Shown here: piece after piece, positions 8,173-15,684 of the stretch
How positions within the stretch are numbered: the stretch's first letter is position 1
Layout: each line of letters begins with the position of its first letter
Assembly: GCF_024298925.1 (NCBI RefSeq)
Contig: NZ_CP101283.1
Span: 992,001-1,056,000, forward strand
Direction of reading: 5' to 3'
From: Phenylobacterium sp. LH3H17
GTDB taxonomy: Bacteria; Pseudomonadota; Alphaproteobacteria; Caulobacterales; Caulobacteraceae
DNA length: 64,000 nucleotides
The notes under the pieces: model-generated
What the model saw: the letters and a program-made list of their open reading frames with translations, nothing else
Told to the model about the DNA's origin: nothing
Database searches by the model: none
Position numbers and translations under genes: made by a program

Positions 8173-8209
8173 ACGACGGAATCTGCCTGCGGCACGGTCA
8201 TCGTCAGTT

Positions 8210-8583
8210 GTCAGCTAGTCTCGGAGCGCTGCCTGGCAAAAGGGCGAGGGCGCGAGACATCCGGTATTCGACAGTCTTTGCTGTGATGCCGAAGTGAACG
8301 GCGATCTGCTGATAGCTCAGGCCGCCGAAGCGATTCAAAATGAGTGTGTCTCGATGGCGATACTCGTCCCGGACGAGATTGTTGGCCACCGTAAGCAGGA
8401 GGATTTTGGGGTGTCGCGCCTCCCCAAGGGTGTCTGGGACGCCACAACCCGCAAGAAGGCCTCCTGGGTGAGGTCTTCGCTTGCGTCGCGTCCGACTGAG
8501 GCCGCGAGCATGAACTCACGCAGCCCGGCGTCGATCGCCATGTTGGGCAGGGCGTGGTCCAGGGTCGGATTCAACTTCTCCAT
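8210..8583 (-). pseudogene. Decayed ECF sigma factor gene
   Basis: The first frame from 8583 gives LAASVGRDASEDLTQEAF then LRVVASQTPLG, matching region 2 of the intact ECF sigma factor at 32843-33337 (LAASVGREASEDLAQEAF). After a frameshift near 8400 a second frame continues with TVANNLVRDEYRHRD, then jumps straight to LILNRFGGLSYQQIAVHFGI and VEYRMSRALAL (region 4). About 50 residues between regions 2 and 4 are missing. It is a paralogue killed by an internal deletion plus a frameshift. Confidence 0.8.
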
Positions 8584-8594
8584 GGAAGCTCACT

Positions 8595-9599
8595 TCAAGG
8601 CTGGGATTGAGCTGTGGGGGGGACTGTCTCGGGGAGCTCCGGGCGGGTTCGCCAGAGTGACCAGGCGATCCCACCGGCGAGGATGGCGAACGTGACGGCG
8701 AGCGACACCGCGGCCGGAAACTTCTCCCATCCCACGAGGTCGGCGACGAAGATCTTCGATCCGATGAAGATCAGCAGCACGGCCAACGCCTGCTTCAGGT
8801 AGGCGAAGCGGTGAATGATGGCGGCGAGGGCGAAGTAGAGTGCGCGCAGGCCGAGGATCGCGAAGATATTGGAGGTGTAGATGATGTAGGGGTCCGTGGT
8901 GATGGCGAAGATCGCCGGCACCGAGTCCACCGCGAATATGACGTCTGCGACCTCAATAAGCAGCAGGGCCATGAACACGGGCGTCACATAAGTCGCCAAA
9001 CGGCCGGTCTTTTCATCGGGGAGTCTCACGAAGAAGCGTTCCCCGTGCAGTTCGTCGGTCACCCGCAGCCTGCGCCTCAGGAGGCGCAGAAGAGGATTAT
9101 CGGCCAGGCTATGGGACTTGTCGGCCATGGCGAGCATCTTGACGCCCGTCAGGATCAGGAAGGCCGCGAAGACGTAGAGGATCCAGGAGAACTCCGCGAC
9201 GAGCGCCGCGCCGCCGGCGATCATGATGGCGCGCAAAACAATGACGCCCAGGATGCCCCAGAACAGCACCCGATGCTGATACTTCTGAGGGATGGCGAAG
9301 TATCCGAAGATCATGGCGATGACGAAAACGTTGTCCATCGCCAAGCTCTTCTCGACCACGAACCCGGTGAGGTACTCAATCCCAGACTGAGCGCCGAGCG
9401 TGAACCACACCCATCCCCCGAAGCCGACGCCCAGGCTCAGGTAGCCCAGGGACAGGAGCAGGCTTTCACGCACGCCGATGTCTCGGTGCTTGCGATGCAG
9501 GACCCCCAGGTCGAGCACCAGCAGGACGACGACGAGGGCAAGGAAGCTCGCCCACATCCAGATCGGTTTCGATAAGAAGTCTTGCGTCAGAAAGTCCAT
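8595..9599 (-). CDS. TerC/Alx family integral membrane protein
   Basis: This 334-aa protein has about eight hydrophobic helices. Conserved features of the TerC/Alx group include the acidic membrane motifs VLDLGVLHRKH, EKSLAMDNVFV and LLIEVADVIFAVDSVPAIFA, with the paired Asp/Glu residues thought to handle Mn2+ or other metals. TerC proteins are linked to tellurite resistance and to manganese export. GGAGCC precedes the ATG. A TerB-like gene is transcribed toward it from the right with a gap of about 210 bases, as in other ter-type loci. Confidence 0.9.
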   Translation of the reverse strand: MDFLTQDFLSKPIWMWASFLALVVVLLVLDLGVLHRKHRDIGVRESLLLSLGYLSLGVGFGGWVWFTLGAQSGIEYLTGFVVEKSLAMDNVFVIAMIFGYFAIPQKYQHRVLFWGILGVIVLRAIMIAGGAALVAEFSWILYVFAAFLILTGVKMLAMADKSHSLADNPLLRLLRRRLRVTDELHGERFFVRLPDEKTGRLATYVTPVFMALLLIEVADVIFAVDSVPAIFAITTDPYIIYTSNIFAILGLRALYFALAAIIHRFAYLKQALAVLLIFIGSKIFVADLVGWEKFPAAVSLAVTFAILAGGIAWSLWRTRPELPETVPPTAQSQP

Positions 9600-9807
9600 G
9601 GAGGCTCCGGGGTGCGTCAGGATTAGACGCGGATGTCAAAGGTGTGGGGGCTGACGCGTCGCAGCGTCACGTGGCCTTGAACGGCGGTGGCGGCCGCGAC
9701 CGGACGGTCGGTCGAGCCGCTCCGATGACCTCCGGCTTGGCCGACGGTCTGGGGAAGCCTGGCGGAGAGCGCAGTCGTCCAGGGTGCGACGAGCGCGGGA
9801 GAAAATC

Positions 9808-10278
9808 TCATCGGCCGCGACCCTGTTCCGCCACGATTTCGAACCTGGCGGGCGCGAGATCCAGCAGGTCGCAGAGTCGCAGGATGACATCGCGTTCTTC
9901 AGCGTCGAAGCCACCGTCGGCTTCGGCGATGGCGCAAGCAGTCTGCACCAGCAGCCGGGCGGGGCCGGCCCGTCCGGCCAGGCGCCGAACAGCCGCCTCG
10001 GCGGCCGCCACGCCATCGTCGAGGTCGCGATCGAAGCGTCCGTTCAAGGTCTCGAAGCCTGCCAGCACCTCTGGAATCCCGAACAGGGCGACCGCCGGCG
10101 TCGTGCGCAGACGTTCCACCATGCTCTGGCGTTCATCCGGCGTGACCCAGCCGTCGGCCTGGGCCACGAGAGCGCAGGCCGCGATGAGCGCGTCCATCTC
10201 GACCAGATCGCCAGGAGTCCAGACGTCGGCCGGTGCGACTGTCGGAGGATTGCGGCGCTTATGCGTGACACGGTTCAT
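9808..10278 (-). CDS. TerB-like tellurite-resistance protein
   Basis: A cytosolic helical protein of 156 aa. The start at 10278 is fixed by a strong AAGGAG ribosome site seven bases upstream (AAGGAGACTTCA-ATG); the open frame extends further but without one. The two-fold acidic pattern, ALIAACALVAQADGWVTPDE near residue 30 and ACAIAEADGGFDAEERDVIL near 115, matches the TerB/DjlA-type fold with its D-G-x-xxxEE metal-binding-like motifs. It lies just upstream of TerC on the same strand and may act with it in metal-stress response. Confidence 0.8.
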   Translation of the reverse strand: MNRVTHKRRNPPTVAPADVWTPGDLVEMDALIAACALVAQADGWVTPDERQSMVERLRTTPAVALFGIPEVLAGFETLNGRFDRDLDDGVAAAEAAVRRLAGRAGPARLLVQTACAIAEADGGFDAEERDVILRLCDLLDLAPARFEIVAEQGRGR

Positions 10279-10328
10279 TGAAGTCTCCTTGGGCCCGTGG
10301 CGAGCCACGGGTCGGGACGGAATGTCGG

Positions 10329-10550
10329 CTATCGCTTGCGCGACTTGATGGGTTGAAGGGCGAGGGCGCCGACCCAGCTCGCCCGTTGGAGACTCGGGCG
10401 CGCCTTGGTGGCCGACGGCCACATGGCGGAAGGCGCGCCTGGCCGTGCGCGACGGATCGCGCGGCGCTTGCGCCTGACCTTCCCGGGTGTGAGCGCCGCG
10501 GCCAGCAGCAGGATCAGGCGACGCAGGCGCGAGAATATGATGGGCATCAT
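10329..10550 (-). CDS. Possible small basic membrane-anchored protein
   Basis: This 73-aa frame precedes terB on the same strand. It has one hydrophobic segment (IIFSRLRRLILLLAAAL) followed by a very basic region (KVRRKRRAIRRAR). It has no recognised family, and the ribosome site is weak. It could be a real single-span protein of the ter operon or a chance frame in GC-rich DNA. Confidence 0.35.
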   Translation of the reverse strand: MMPIIFSRLRRLILLLAAALTPGKVRRKRRAIRRARPGAPSAMWPSATKARPSLQRASWVGALALQPIKSRKR

Positions 10551-10832
10551 GAGGCCACTCCATGTCGAGGAGGGCGCGCTCGACGCTGAGGCGTCGGTGT
10601 TCGAGGGGAATAGAACCGGACCCCATCATCGAGCGCACCCGATGCGATCCGACATCACGATCACGATGATCGTCAGAGGGGCCCGGGCCGCATGAGGAGG
10701 GTGGCGAAACCGACCCCTGATCGCCAATGAGAAATCACTATCAAGCTCATAAGGGTCGGTTATGGAACGCCGACAATCATATTGAGACGGCGCGGGGCAG
10801 CATCCGAATCCGCGGCCTTGGCCCAAGCGCTG
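10551..10832. other. Non-coding gap between the small ORF and the LysR gene
   Basis: No convincing gene is seen on either strand. The part around 10725-10790 is less GC-rich than its neighbours and may hold the promoter for the leftward terB transcript. No clear hairpin or repeat was seen. Confidence 0.3.
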
Positions 10833-11705
10833 CTAGGCGCTCGTCGCGCCGCGCTCAAGGGCGCGCAGCACTTCCTGCGCCAACAGCTTGGCCGGGCCGT
10901 CGGCCGCGCCCCGCGCGGTGACAAGGGCGATCTCGCTGTCGGCAAGCTTCGGCAGCGGGTCGCCCATGATGACCAAGTCGCGCGGCGCCATGGCGAGCGG
11001 CAACACGCCGACGCCAAGGCCGGCCCGCAGCGCCGCCATCTGTCCGGCCAGGCTGGGCGACGTGAATGCGGCGCGGAAGGGAATGTCCGCGTGCTGCAAG
11101 GCCGCCAGAGCCCGCTTGCGATAAATGTCTGGCGCCGGCGCGATGATCAGCGGCACGGGAGGCGCCTCAAGGACTGCGACGTCCCTGGCCACCCACACCA
11201 GGGGTTCACGCCAGACGCGAACCCCCAGCTCTGGACCGATCGGCTCGCGTTTGATGAGCGCGAGATCGAGCAGGCCTCGAGAAAGTTGATCCAAAAGGTT
11301 CGCCGTGTAGTCGGCCGTGACCGCGAGGGTGATGCGCGGATGACTGCGTGCGAAGCCGCCCAGGATGGCGGGCAGATGCAGCGTCGCGATGTCCTCGGGC
11401 GCGCCGAACCTCACCTCGCCCTCGAGGTCGCCCTCGCCGAGGCTGGCGACGATCTCATCATTCACTCTGAGCAGTCGCCGAGCCTGGGGCAGCAGCCCCG
11501 CGCCTTCTATGGTCAAGCTGACGGCCTTGCCAGCCCGGTCGATCAAGGGCGCACGGAGTTGGTCTTCCAGACGCCGGATCTGCAGGCTAATCGCCGGTTG
11601 CGTCCGCCCCAGCAGCCCTGCAGCCCTGGTGAAGCTGCCGGTCTCCACCACGGCGACGAAGGCGCGCAGCAACTCAAGGTCGAGGTTCACCAGCCGGTTT
11701 GGCAT
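10833..11705 (-). CDS. LysR-type transcriptional regulator
   Basis: This is a 290-aa LysR regulator when started at the ATG at 11705 (MPNRLVNLDLELLRAF); an ATG five codons upstream is also possible, and the longer open frame is not needed. The winged HTH is at residues 5-65: TGSFTRAAGLLGRTQPAISL then QIRRLEDQLRAPLIDR. The C-terminal co-inducer domain follows (VRFGAPEDIATLHLPAILGG...). No obvious target is divergent from it, since the next gene, a SOUL protein, is on the same strand upstream. The effector is unknown. Confidence 0.9.
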   Translation of the reverse strand: MPNRLVNLDLELLRAFVAVVETGSFTRAAGLLGRTQPAISLQIRRLEDQLRAPLIDRAGKAVSLTIEGAGLLPQARRLLRVNDEIVASLGEGDLEGEVRFGAPEDIATLHLPAILGGFARSHPRITLAVTADYTANLLDQLSRGLLDLALIKREPIGPELGVRVWREPLVWVARDVAVLEAPPVPLIIAPAPDIYRKRALAALQHADIPFRAAFTSPSLAGQMAALRAGLGVGVLPLAMAPRDLVIMGDPLPKLADSEIALVTARGAADGPAKLLAQEVLRALERGATSA

Positions 11706-11923
11706 TCCATAACCAATCATTATGTGATGCGTCACCGGAATAAACTGGAGCAAGGTCCCGGTCGAGTAGCGCTCTGGCAGCACGGTATTCAACACCATGT
11801 GGCCGGTGGCCAGCGCAGGGGCGGGAACTGGGCGGTTTCGCAACAGACGCCACGACCTCAGATGCCGAGCACTGTGAGGGCTGCAATCCCTGAGCCAAAT
11901 GCTCTGCCCCGATGCGGCTGCAA

Positions 11924-12538
11924 TCAAGGCGCGACGGGGATCATCACTTCATTGCGCCGCATGAACCAGAGGGTCCACGGGGGGTCGTACTGAGCCAGCG
12001 ACGCCGGACCGAGCGCGCGCAGATGGTGCGTTCCGGCGAGTTTTTCGAGCTCGGCGGTTTTTGCCGCGACATCGTCCTTGCGCGCCAGGCCAGAGAATTT
12101 CAGCACCGCAAAGCGGACTGGCGGGACCATGCGCAGATGCACCTTGGGATCGTTTGGCTCTGGCAGCGTTTCGATTGAATAAGCTCGTGGCATGGTAAAC
12201 CGCACGACCCATTCGCCAGAGCTCTGGGTCTGGGTGACAGGAGCGGTCATGGCGATCTTCTCGCTGGTGGGAGCCTGGGCCACCGGCGCCGTCATAGCGA
12301 TGCTCTGACGACGTTTGTTGCCACCAAATATGTAGCCGGCAAGTAGGCGGAAGCCTTTGCCGGCCGCCTCTTTCTGGTCTCCGCTGACGGTCACCTCCGC
12401 AACCACCAGGGCCGGATAGTCTCGGACTTCGAAGGCGCCCTCGCGGAGGACGGCCTTAAAGGCTGGTTCTTCGACGGCCATCGCATCCGTTCCAATGAGG
12501 GTGACGCTCAGTACTGCGCCCAATATCCTTCGTCTCAT
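11924..12538 (-). CDS. SOUL family haem-binding protein, exported
   Basis: The ATG at 12538 has an AGAAGG ribosome site six bases upstream and starts a signal peptide (MRRRILGAVLSVTLIGTDAMA). The 204-aa product shows the SOUL/HBP pattern: FEVRDYPALVVAEVTV near the start of the mature domain and two copies of IAMTAPV (SIAMTAPVAQ, KIAMTAPVTQ) bordering the haem-binding cleft. The end DPPWTLWFMRRNEVMIPV is also typical. It probably binds haem or another tetrapyrrole in the periplasm. Transcribed alone. Confidence 0.9.
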   Translation of the reverse strand: MRRRILGAVLSVTLIGTDAMAVEEPAFKAVLREGAFEVRDYPALVVAEVTVSGDQKEAAGKGFRLLAGYIFGGNKRRQSIAMTAPVAQAPTSEKIAMTAPVTQTQSSGEWVVRFTMPRAYSIETLPEPNDPKVHLRMVPPVRFAVLKFSGLARKDDVAAKTAELEKLAGTHHLRALGPASLAQYDPPWTLWFMRRNEVMIPVAP

Positions 12539-12693
12539 GATCATCCTTCTGCCTTGAAAGCCGTCCGCACGCCGCTGGCTCTTGTGGCGTATTCTGGTGC
12601 GGTATGCGCCGGCCGATGGCGAATGAGGCGAAGACCTTGTGACAGGTTCTCGCCGGCGCAATTCAAGCCGCCAAAGCCCGTACCCGACGAATT

Positions 12694-12900
12694 CTATTCA
12701 TCCTCCCCGTCGGACCTACGCGCCGATGCAAATGCAAACAACGCAGGTTTATATTCCGCTGCCGTGTATGTTCCGACTGTTATTGCCGCAGCAGGTATCA
12801 AAGCCAAATGCCCGACTATACTTACAGCAAATAACGTATAGATGCCAATGTTTATTGAAAACGATGCGGCCCACATCCATCCCAATATCTGAAGTATCAT
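12694..12900 (-). CDS. Possible small two-helix membrane protein in an AT-rich patch
   Basis: This 68-aa frame contains two hydrophobic helices (SINIGIYTLFAVSIVGHLAL and IPAAAITVGTYTA) and a charged tail (ARRSDGEDE). Its codons include ATA and TTA, very unlike the neighbours, and the DNA is much less GC-rich. No ribosome site stands out and no family is recognised. The base composition suggests recently acquired DNA, possibly a fragment of a larger gene. Confidence 0.35.
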   Translation of the reverse strand: MILQILGWMWAASFSINIGIYTLFAVSIVGHLALIPAAAITVGTYTAAEYKPALFAFASARRSDGEDE

Positions 12901-13035
12901 GTGCCTAGCTGCAGTGATCGACGGAGGATGATGTGCCGAAGCTTCTGACCGATGACTTGTTCGAGCTGAAGGCCTCGCCTTTCTCGAGCCCCGGGGATCT
13001 GGCGGCGGCGTCAGCGCCGACCACTCAACATGATC

Positions 13036-13167
13036 GTCAGGTCTCCCGGCTGGCGCTGATGGCGCCGGAGATCCAGCGGCGAATCCTGGTCGGCGACCAA
13101 GCCTCGGGGCCTGACACTTCGTAATGCTCTCAAGACGCCGATGCCGTTGGCCCGTGGACGGCCTTGA
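13036..13167 (+). pseudogene. Serine-recombinase C-terminal remnant, copy 2
   Basis: The frame RQVSRLALMAPEIQRRILVG continues to GDQASG, after which a frameshift is needed to read LTLRNALKTPMPLA. This is the same recombinase tail as at 4191-4331. DNA identity is obvious over about 110 bases (for example CTCTCAAGACGCCGATGCCG in both). The catalytic domain is missing. Each copy carries a different disabling lesion. Confidence 0.65.
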
Positions 13168-13210
13168 GCACAGGTCGCGCCAATGGGCGCGAAACGCCGC
13201 AGAGGCGACC

Positions 13211-14389
13211 TCACAGTTTCAGAACGTGCTTTGCGATGATGTTCCGTTGAACTTCGTCCGATCCGCCGGCGATGCTGGCGGCTCGCCCTTCCAGGTAACG
13301 GACCACTTCAGGGCGCGCCCACGGCGGTCCGACCACAGGGAACGGAGGGCCCTCGGTCTCCGGAAACCACGGCGCGGCATAGGGCCCGGCGCACTCGACG
13401 AAGAACTCCGTCATGCGCTGGACAATGTCGGTTCCCACAAGCTTCAGCAGTGAGGACTGCGCCCCCGGCGCGCCCCCGGCGGCGACCTCCGACAGGGTCC
13501 GGAGCTCGGTGACCGCGAGGGCCTGCAGCTCGATCTCGGCCATCGAGAGGCGGCGGGCGAAACCCCCATCCTTCAGCAGCGTGTCGCCCTCGGAACCGGG
13601 CAGGCCAGCGGCGACCTCGCCAATGCGGCGAACCAGGTCCGTGGACAGGGACACGAAGGCCTGACCGGTCCGCTCGTGCGACAGGAGACCTTTCGCCACA
13701 GTCCAACCCTCGCCCTCGCGGCCCACGCGATGCGCCACGGGCACGCGAACGCCCTCGAAGGTCACGCTGTTAAACATGTGTCGCCCGTCGATCGAAATGA
13801 TGGGCCGCACCGTGACGCCAGGCGCATGCATGTCGAGGAGCAGGAAGGTTATGCCAGCCTGCTTTTTCGGCTCATCGGAGGTGCGGGTGAGGCAGAACAT
13901 CCAGTCTGCGCGGTGCGCGCCGCTCGTCCAGACCTTCTCGCCGTCGACGACATAGTCATCGCCGTCGAGGACCGCCCGGGTGCGCAGCGCGGCGAGATCG
14001 GAGCCCGCGCCGGGTTCGGAGTAGCCCTGGCACCAGCGTACGCGGTCATGAAGGATGTCGGGCAGGAAGCGGTCCTGCTGCCAGGGCGATCCGTAGGCGA
14101 ACAGGATCGGGGCCAGCATCCCGATTCCCATGCCGCCCACCTGCGCCGGCAGCCCTGCGGCGCTGACCTCCCGTTCCCAGATGAAGTTCTGCGTCGCTGT
14201 CCAGCCGGGCCCTCCGAAGGCCTCGGGCCATTTGTTGGCGGCCCAGCCCTTGTCGATCAGCGCGCCATGCCAGCGACGCTCGTGGTCGGCTCCGCCGTCG
14301 TAGCGCTCGGGCGGGGGGAAGGCGGCGGTGATCAGCTCGCGCACCTCGGTTCGAAAATCGATCTCGGAGTCCGAAAGGCTAAGGTCCAT
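13211..14389 (-). CDS. Acyl-CoA dehydrogenase
   Basis: This 392-aa flavoprotein is of standard family length. The N-terminal helical domain starts MDLSLSDSEIDFRTEVREL, the middle beta domain has WCQGYSEPGAGSDLAALRTR (the FAD-contacting signature) and VDGEKVWTSGAHRADW, and the C-terminal helical domain ends in the usual SIAGGSDEVQRNIIAKHVL. It oxidises an acyl-CoA at the alpha-beta bond, passing electrons to ETF. It is divergent from a double-hotdog gene across a short promoter region that contains an operator-like inverted repeat (14408-14427). The specific acyl chain is not predictable. Confidence 0.92.
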   Translation of the reverse strand: MDLSLSDSEIDFRTEVRELITAAFPPPERYDGGADHERRWHGALIDKGWAANKWPEAFGGPGWTATQNFIWEREVSAAGLPAQVGGMGIGMLAPILFAYGSPWQQDRFLPDILHDRVRWCQGYSEPGAGSDLAALRTRAVLDGDDYVVDGEKVWTSGAHRADWMFCLTRTSDEPKKQAGITFLLLDMHAPGVTVRPIISIDGRHMFNSVTFEGVRVPVAHRVGREGEGWTVAKGLLSHERTGQAFVSLSTDLVRRIGEVAAGLPGSEGDTLLKDGGFARRLSMAEIELQALAVTELRTLSEVAAGGAPGAQSSLLKLVGTDIVQRMTEFFVECAGPYAAPWFPETEGPPFPVVGPPWARPEVVRYLEGRAASIAGGSDEVQRNIIAKHVLKL

Positions 14390-14407
14390 GGACAGCCCGC
14401 TGCGTTC

Positions 14408-14427
14408 TATTATACGATCCGTCAATA
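14408..14427. promoter_or_regulatory. Operator-like inverted repeat, site A
   Basis: The 20-mer, read on the minus strand, is TATTGACGGATCGTATAATA. It sits in the divergent promoter between the acyl-CoA dehydrogenase and double-hotdog genes and matches sites B (23174-23193) and D (24786-24805) at the outer half-sites. TTGACG to TATAAT is too close for a sigma-70 promoter, so this reads better as a repressor site. Confidence 0.5.
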
Positions 14428-14464
14428 AGGGCGCTCCGGCGTCTGGGTCAAGGAGGATCGTCGG

Positions 14465-15340
14465 GTGAGCGAGGCTTTCATCGCCGTCGAGCAGGATGGC
14501 GTTCTGGCGGGACCTGTCCGCCGCCCGGTCAATTTCTCCCGCGATGCCGTGGGATCGATCCATGACGACGAGACGGCCAGGGCGTTGGGCTTCCAGGGCG
14601 GCACGGTGGCCGGCAACATTCACTTCGAACAGTTTCCCCCGCTGATGCTGGCGCGCTTTGGCGAAGGCTGGCGGACACGGGGCGGCCTATCGCTTCACTT
14701 TCTGAACGCGACGACCGACGGCGACCCCGTGCAGGCCTTCGTCGGGCCTGCTGAACCCGCCGCGCCCGGCGTGTTGCGGGCCGCCGCCTGGATGACCACC
14801 CCGGAAGGCGTTCGCGTCAGCGAGGGCACCTGTTGGGCGGGAGGCGAGGATGGAGACTCGGCCCTGCGGCGGCGCCTGGCGCAGCAACGCCCAGCCGCGG
14901 ACCTGCGGATCCTCAAGACGGCAAGTGTGGGCGACAGCGTCAACGATGTTCCAAGCCGCCTGGACGGACCCACTTCGCTCCGACGCCTGGAGGGCGTCAC
15001 CGAAAGCCTTCCGGAGTATCGCGACGCCAGCCTGTTCGGAGGCCTGGTCGCAGCCCCGGCAGTGGCGATCGACGCGCTGCGGGTCGTCGAGGCGCCGCTC
15101 TTCCGGGCCAGCGGCTTTGTGGGCCTGTTCGGGGCGATCGAGCTCGAATTCCTGGATGGCCCGATCTTTCTCGATCGAGATTACCTGGCCGACGGGCGGA
15201 TCCTGGCCCTGGGGGAATCCCCGAAGACCGAGGTGGCCTGGTATGAGAGCACCTTGCGCGAAGCTTCCGACGGGCGTCCGGTGGCGCGACTGATCATGAT
15301 GAGCCGGCTGCTGAAAGCGTCATCGGTCATCTGGACCTAG
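14465..15340 (+). CDS. Double-hotdog protein (MaoC/HTD2-like)
   Basis: This is a 291-aa protein started at a GTG with AGGAGG eight bases upstream. It shares many positions with the protein at 59770-60684: SIHDD followed by A..LGF..G, HF.QF.PL, and G.LS.HFLN. The hotdog-type HFLN strand and the doubled length suggest two fused hotdog domains acting on a thioester, for example enoyl-CoA hydration or thioester hydrolysis. It is divergent from the acyl-CoA dehydrogenase and upstream of the galactosidase genes, so a role in beta-oxidation-like degradation of an aglycone is plausible. The fold call is tentative. Confidence 0.5.
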   Translation: MSEAFIAVEQDGVLAGPVRRPVNFSRDAVGSIHDDETARALGFQGGTVAGNIHFEQFPPLMLARFGEGWRTRGGLSLHFLNATTDGDPVQAFVGPAEPAAPGVLRAAAWMTTPEGVRVSEGTCWAGGEDGDSALRRRLAQQRPAADLRILKTASVGDSVNDVPSRLDGPTSLRRLEGVTESLPEYRDASLFGGLVAAPAVAIDALRVVEAPLFRASGFVGLFGAIELEFLDGPIFLDRDYLADGRILALGESPKTEVAWYESTLREASDGRPVARLIMMSRLLKASSVIWT

Positions 15341-15354
15341 GCAGGCCGGTTGCT

Positions 15355-15684
15355 ATGCAAGACGCCCTGGAGCGTCGCGACATAGGGGGCGAGGCGGGGA
15401 TGACGTCGAACACCAGGCCGTGGGGCGTCTTGGCGCTGCTGACCCTGCTGATGGGCCTGGCCTTCCGCAATGTGGACGCGCGCGCGGCGATGGCGGCTGT
15501 GGTTTTCGGGGTGACGCTGTACGGCGGCTTCACCTTCCTCTGGACCCCGATCCCCGACATCCACCTGATGTTGGTCAACCTCATCGCCTGCCTCGCGCCG
15601 GGCCTGGCCGTGAATTATTGGCTGTTCGGCCGCCATGCGTCGCGGGCGCTGGGCTTGCAGGCCAAGCCGGCCCAGGCGGCGTAG
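15355..15684 (+). CDS. Small integral membrane protein
   Basis: At most 109 aa, with three predicted membrane helices: WGVLALLTLLMGLAF, AAMAAVVFGVTLYGGFTFLW and LMLVNLIACLAPGLAVNYW. The ATG at 15400 is preceded by GAGGCGGGG and may be the true start, giving 94 aa. It lies between the double-hotdog and alpha-galactosidase genes with almost no spacing, so it is part of the operon. No family recognised. It may help transport or anchor a partner. Confidence 0.6.
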   Translation: MQDALERRDIGGEAGMTSNTRPWGVLALLTLLMGLAFRNVDARAAMAAVVFGVTLYGGFTFLWTPIPDIHLMLVNLIACLAPGLAVNYWLFGRHASRALGLQAKPAQAA

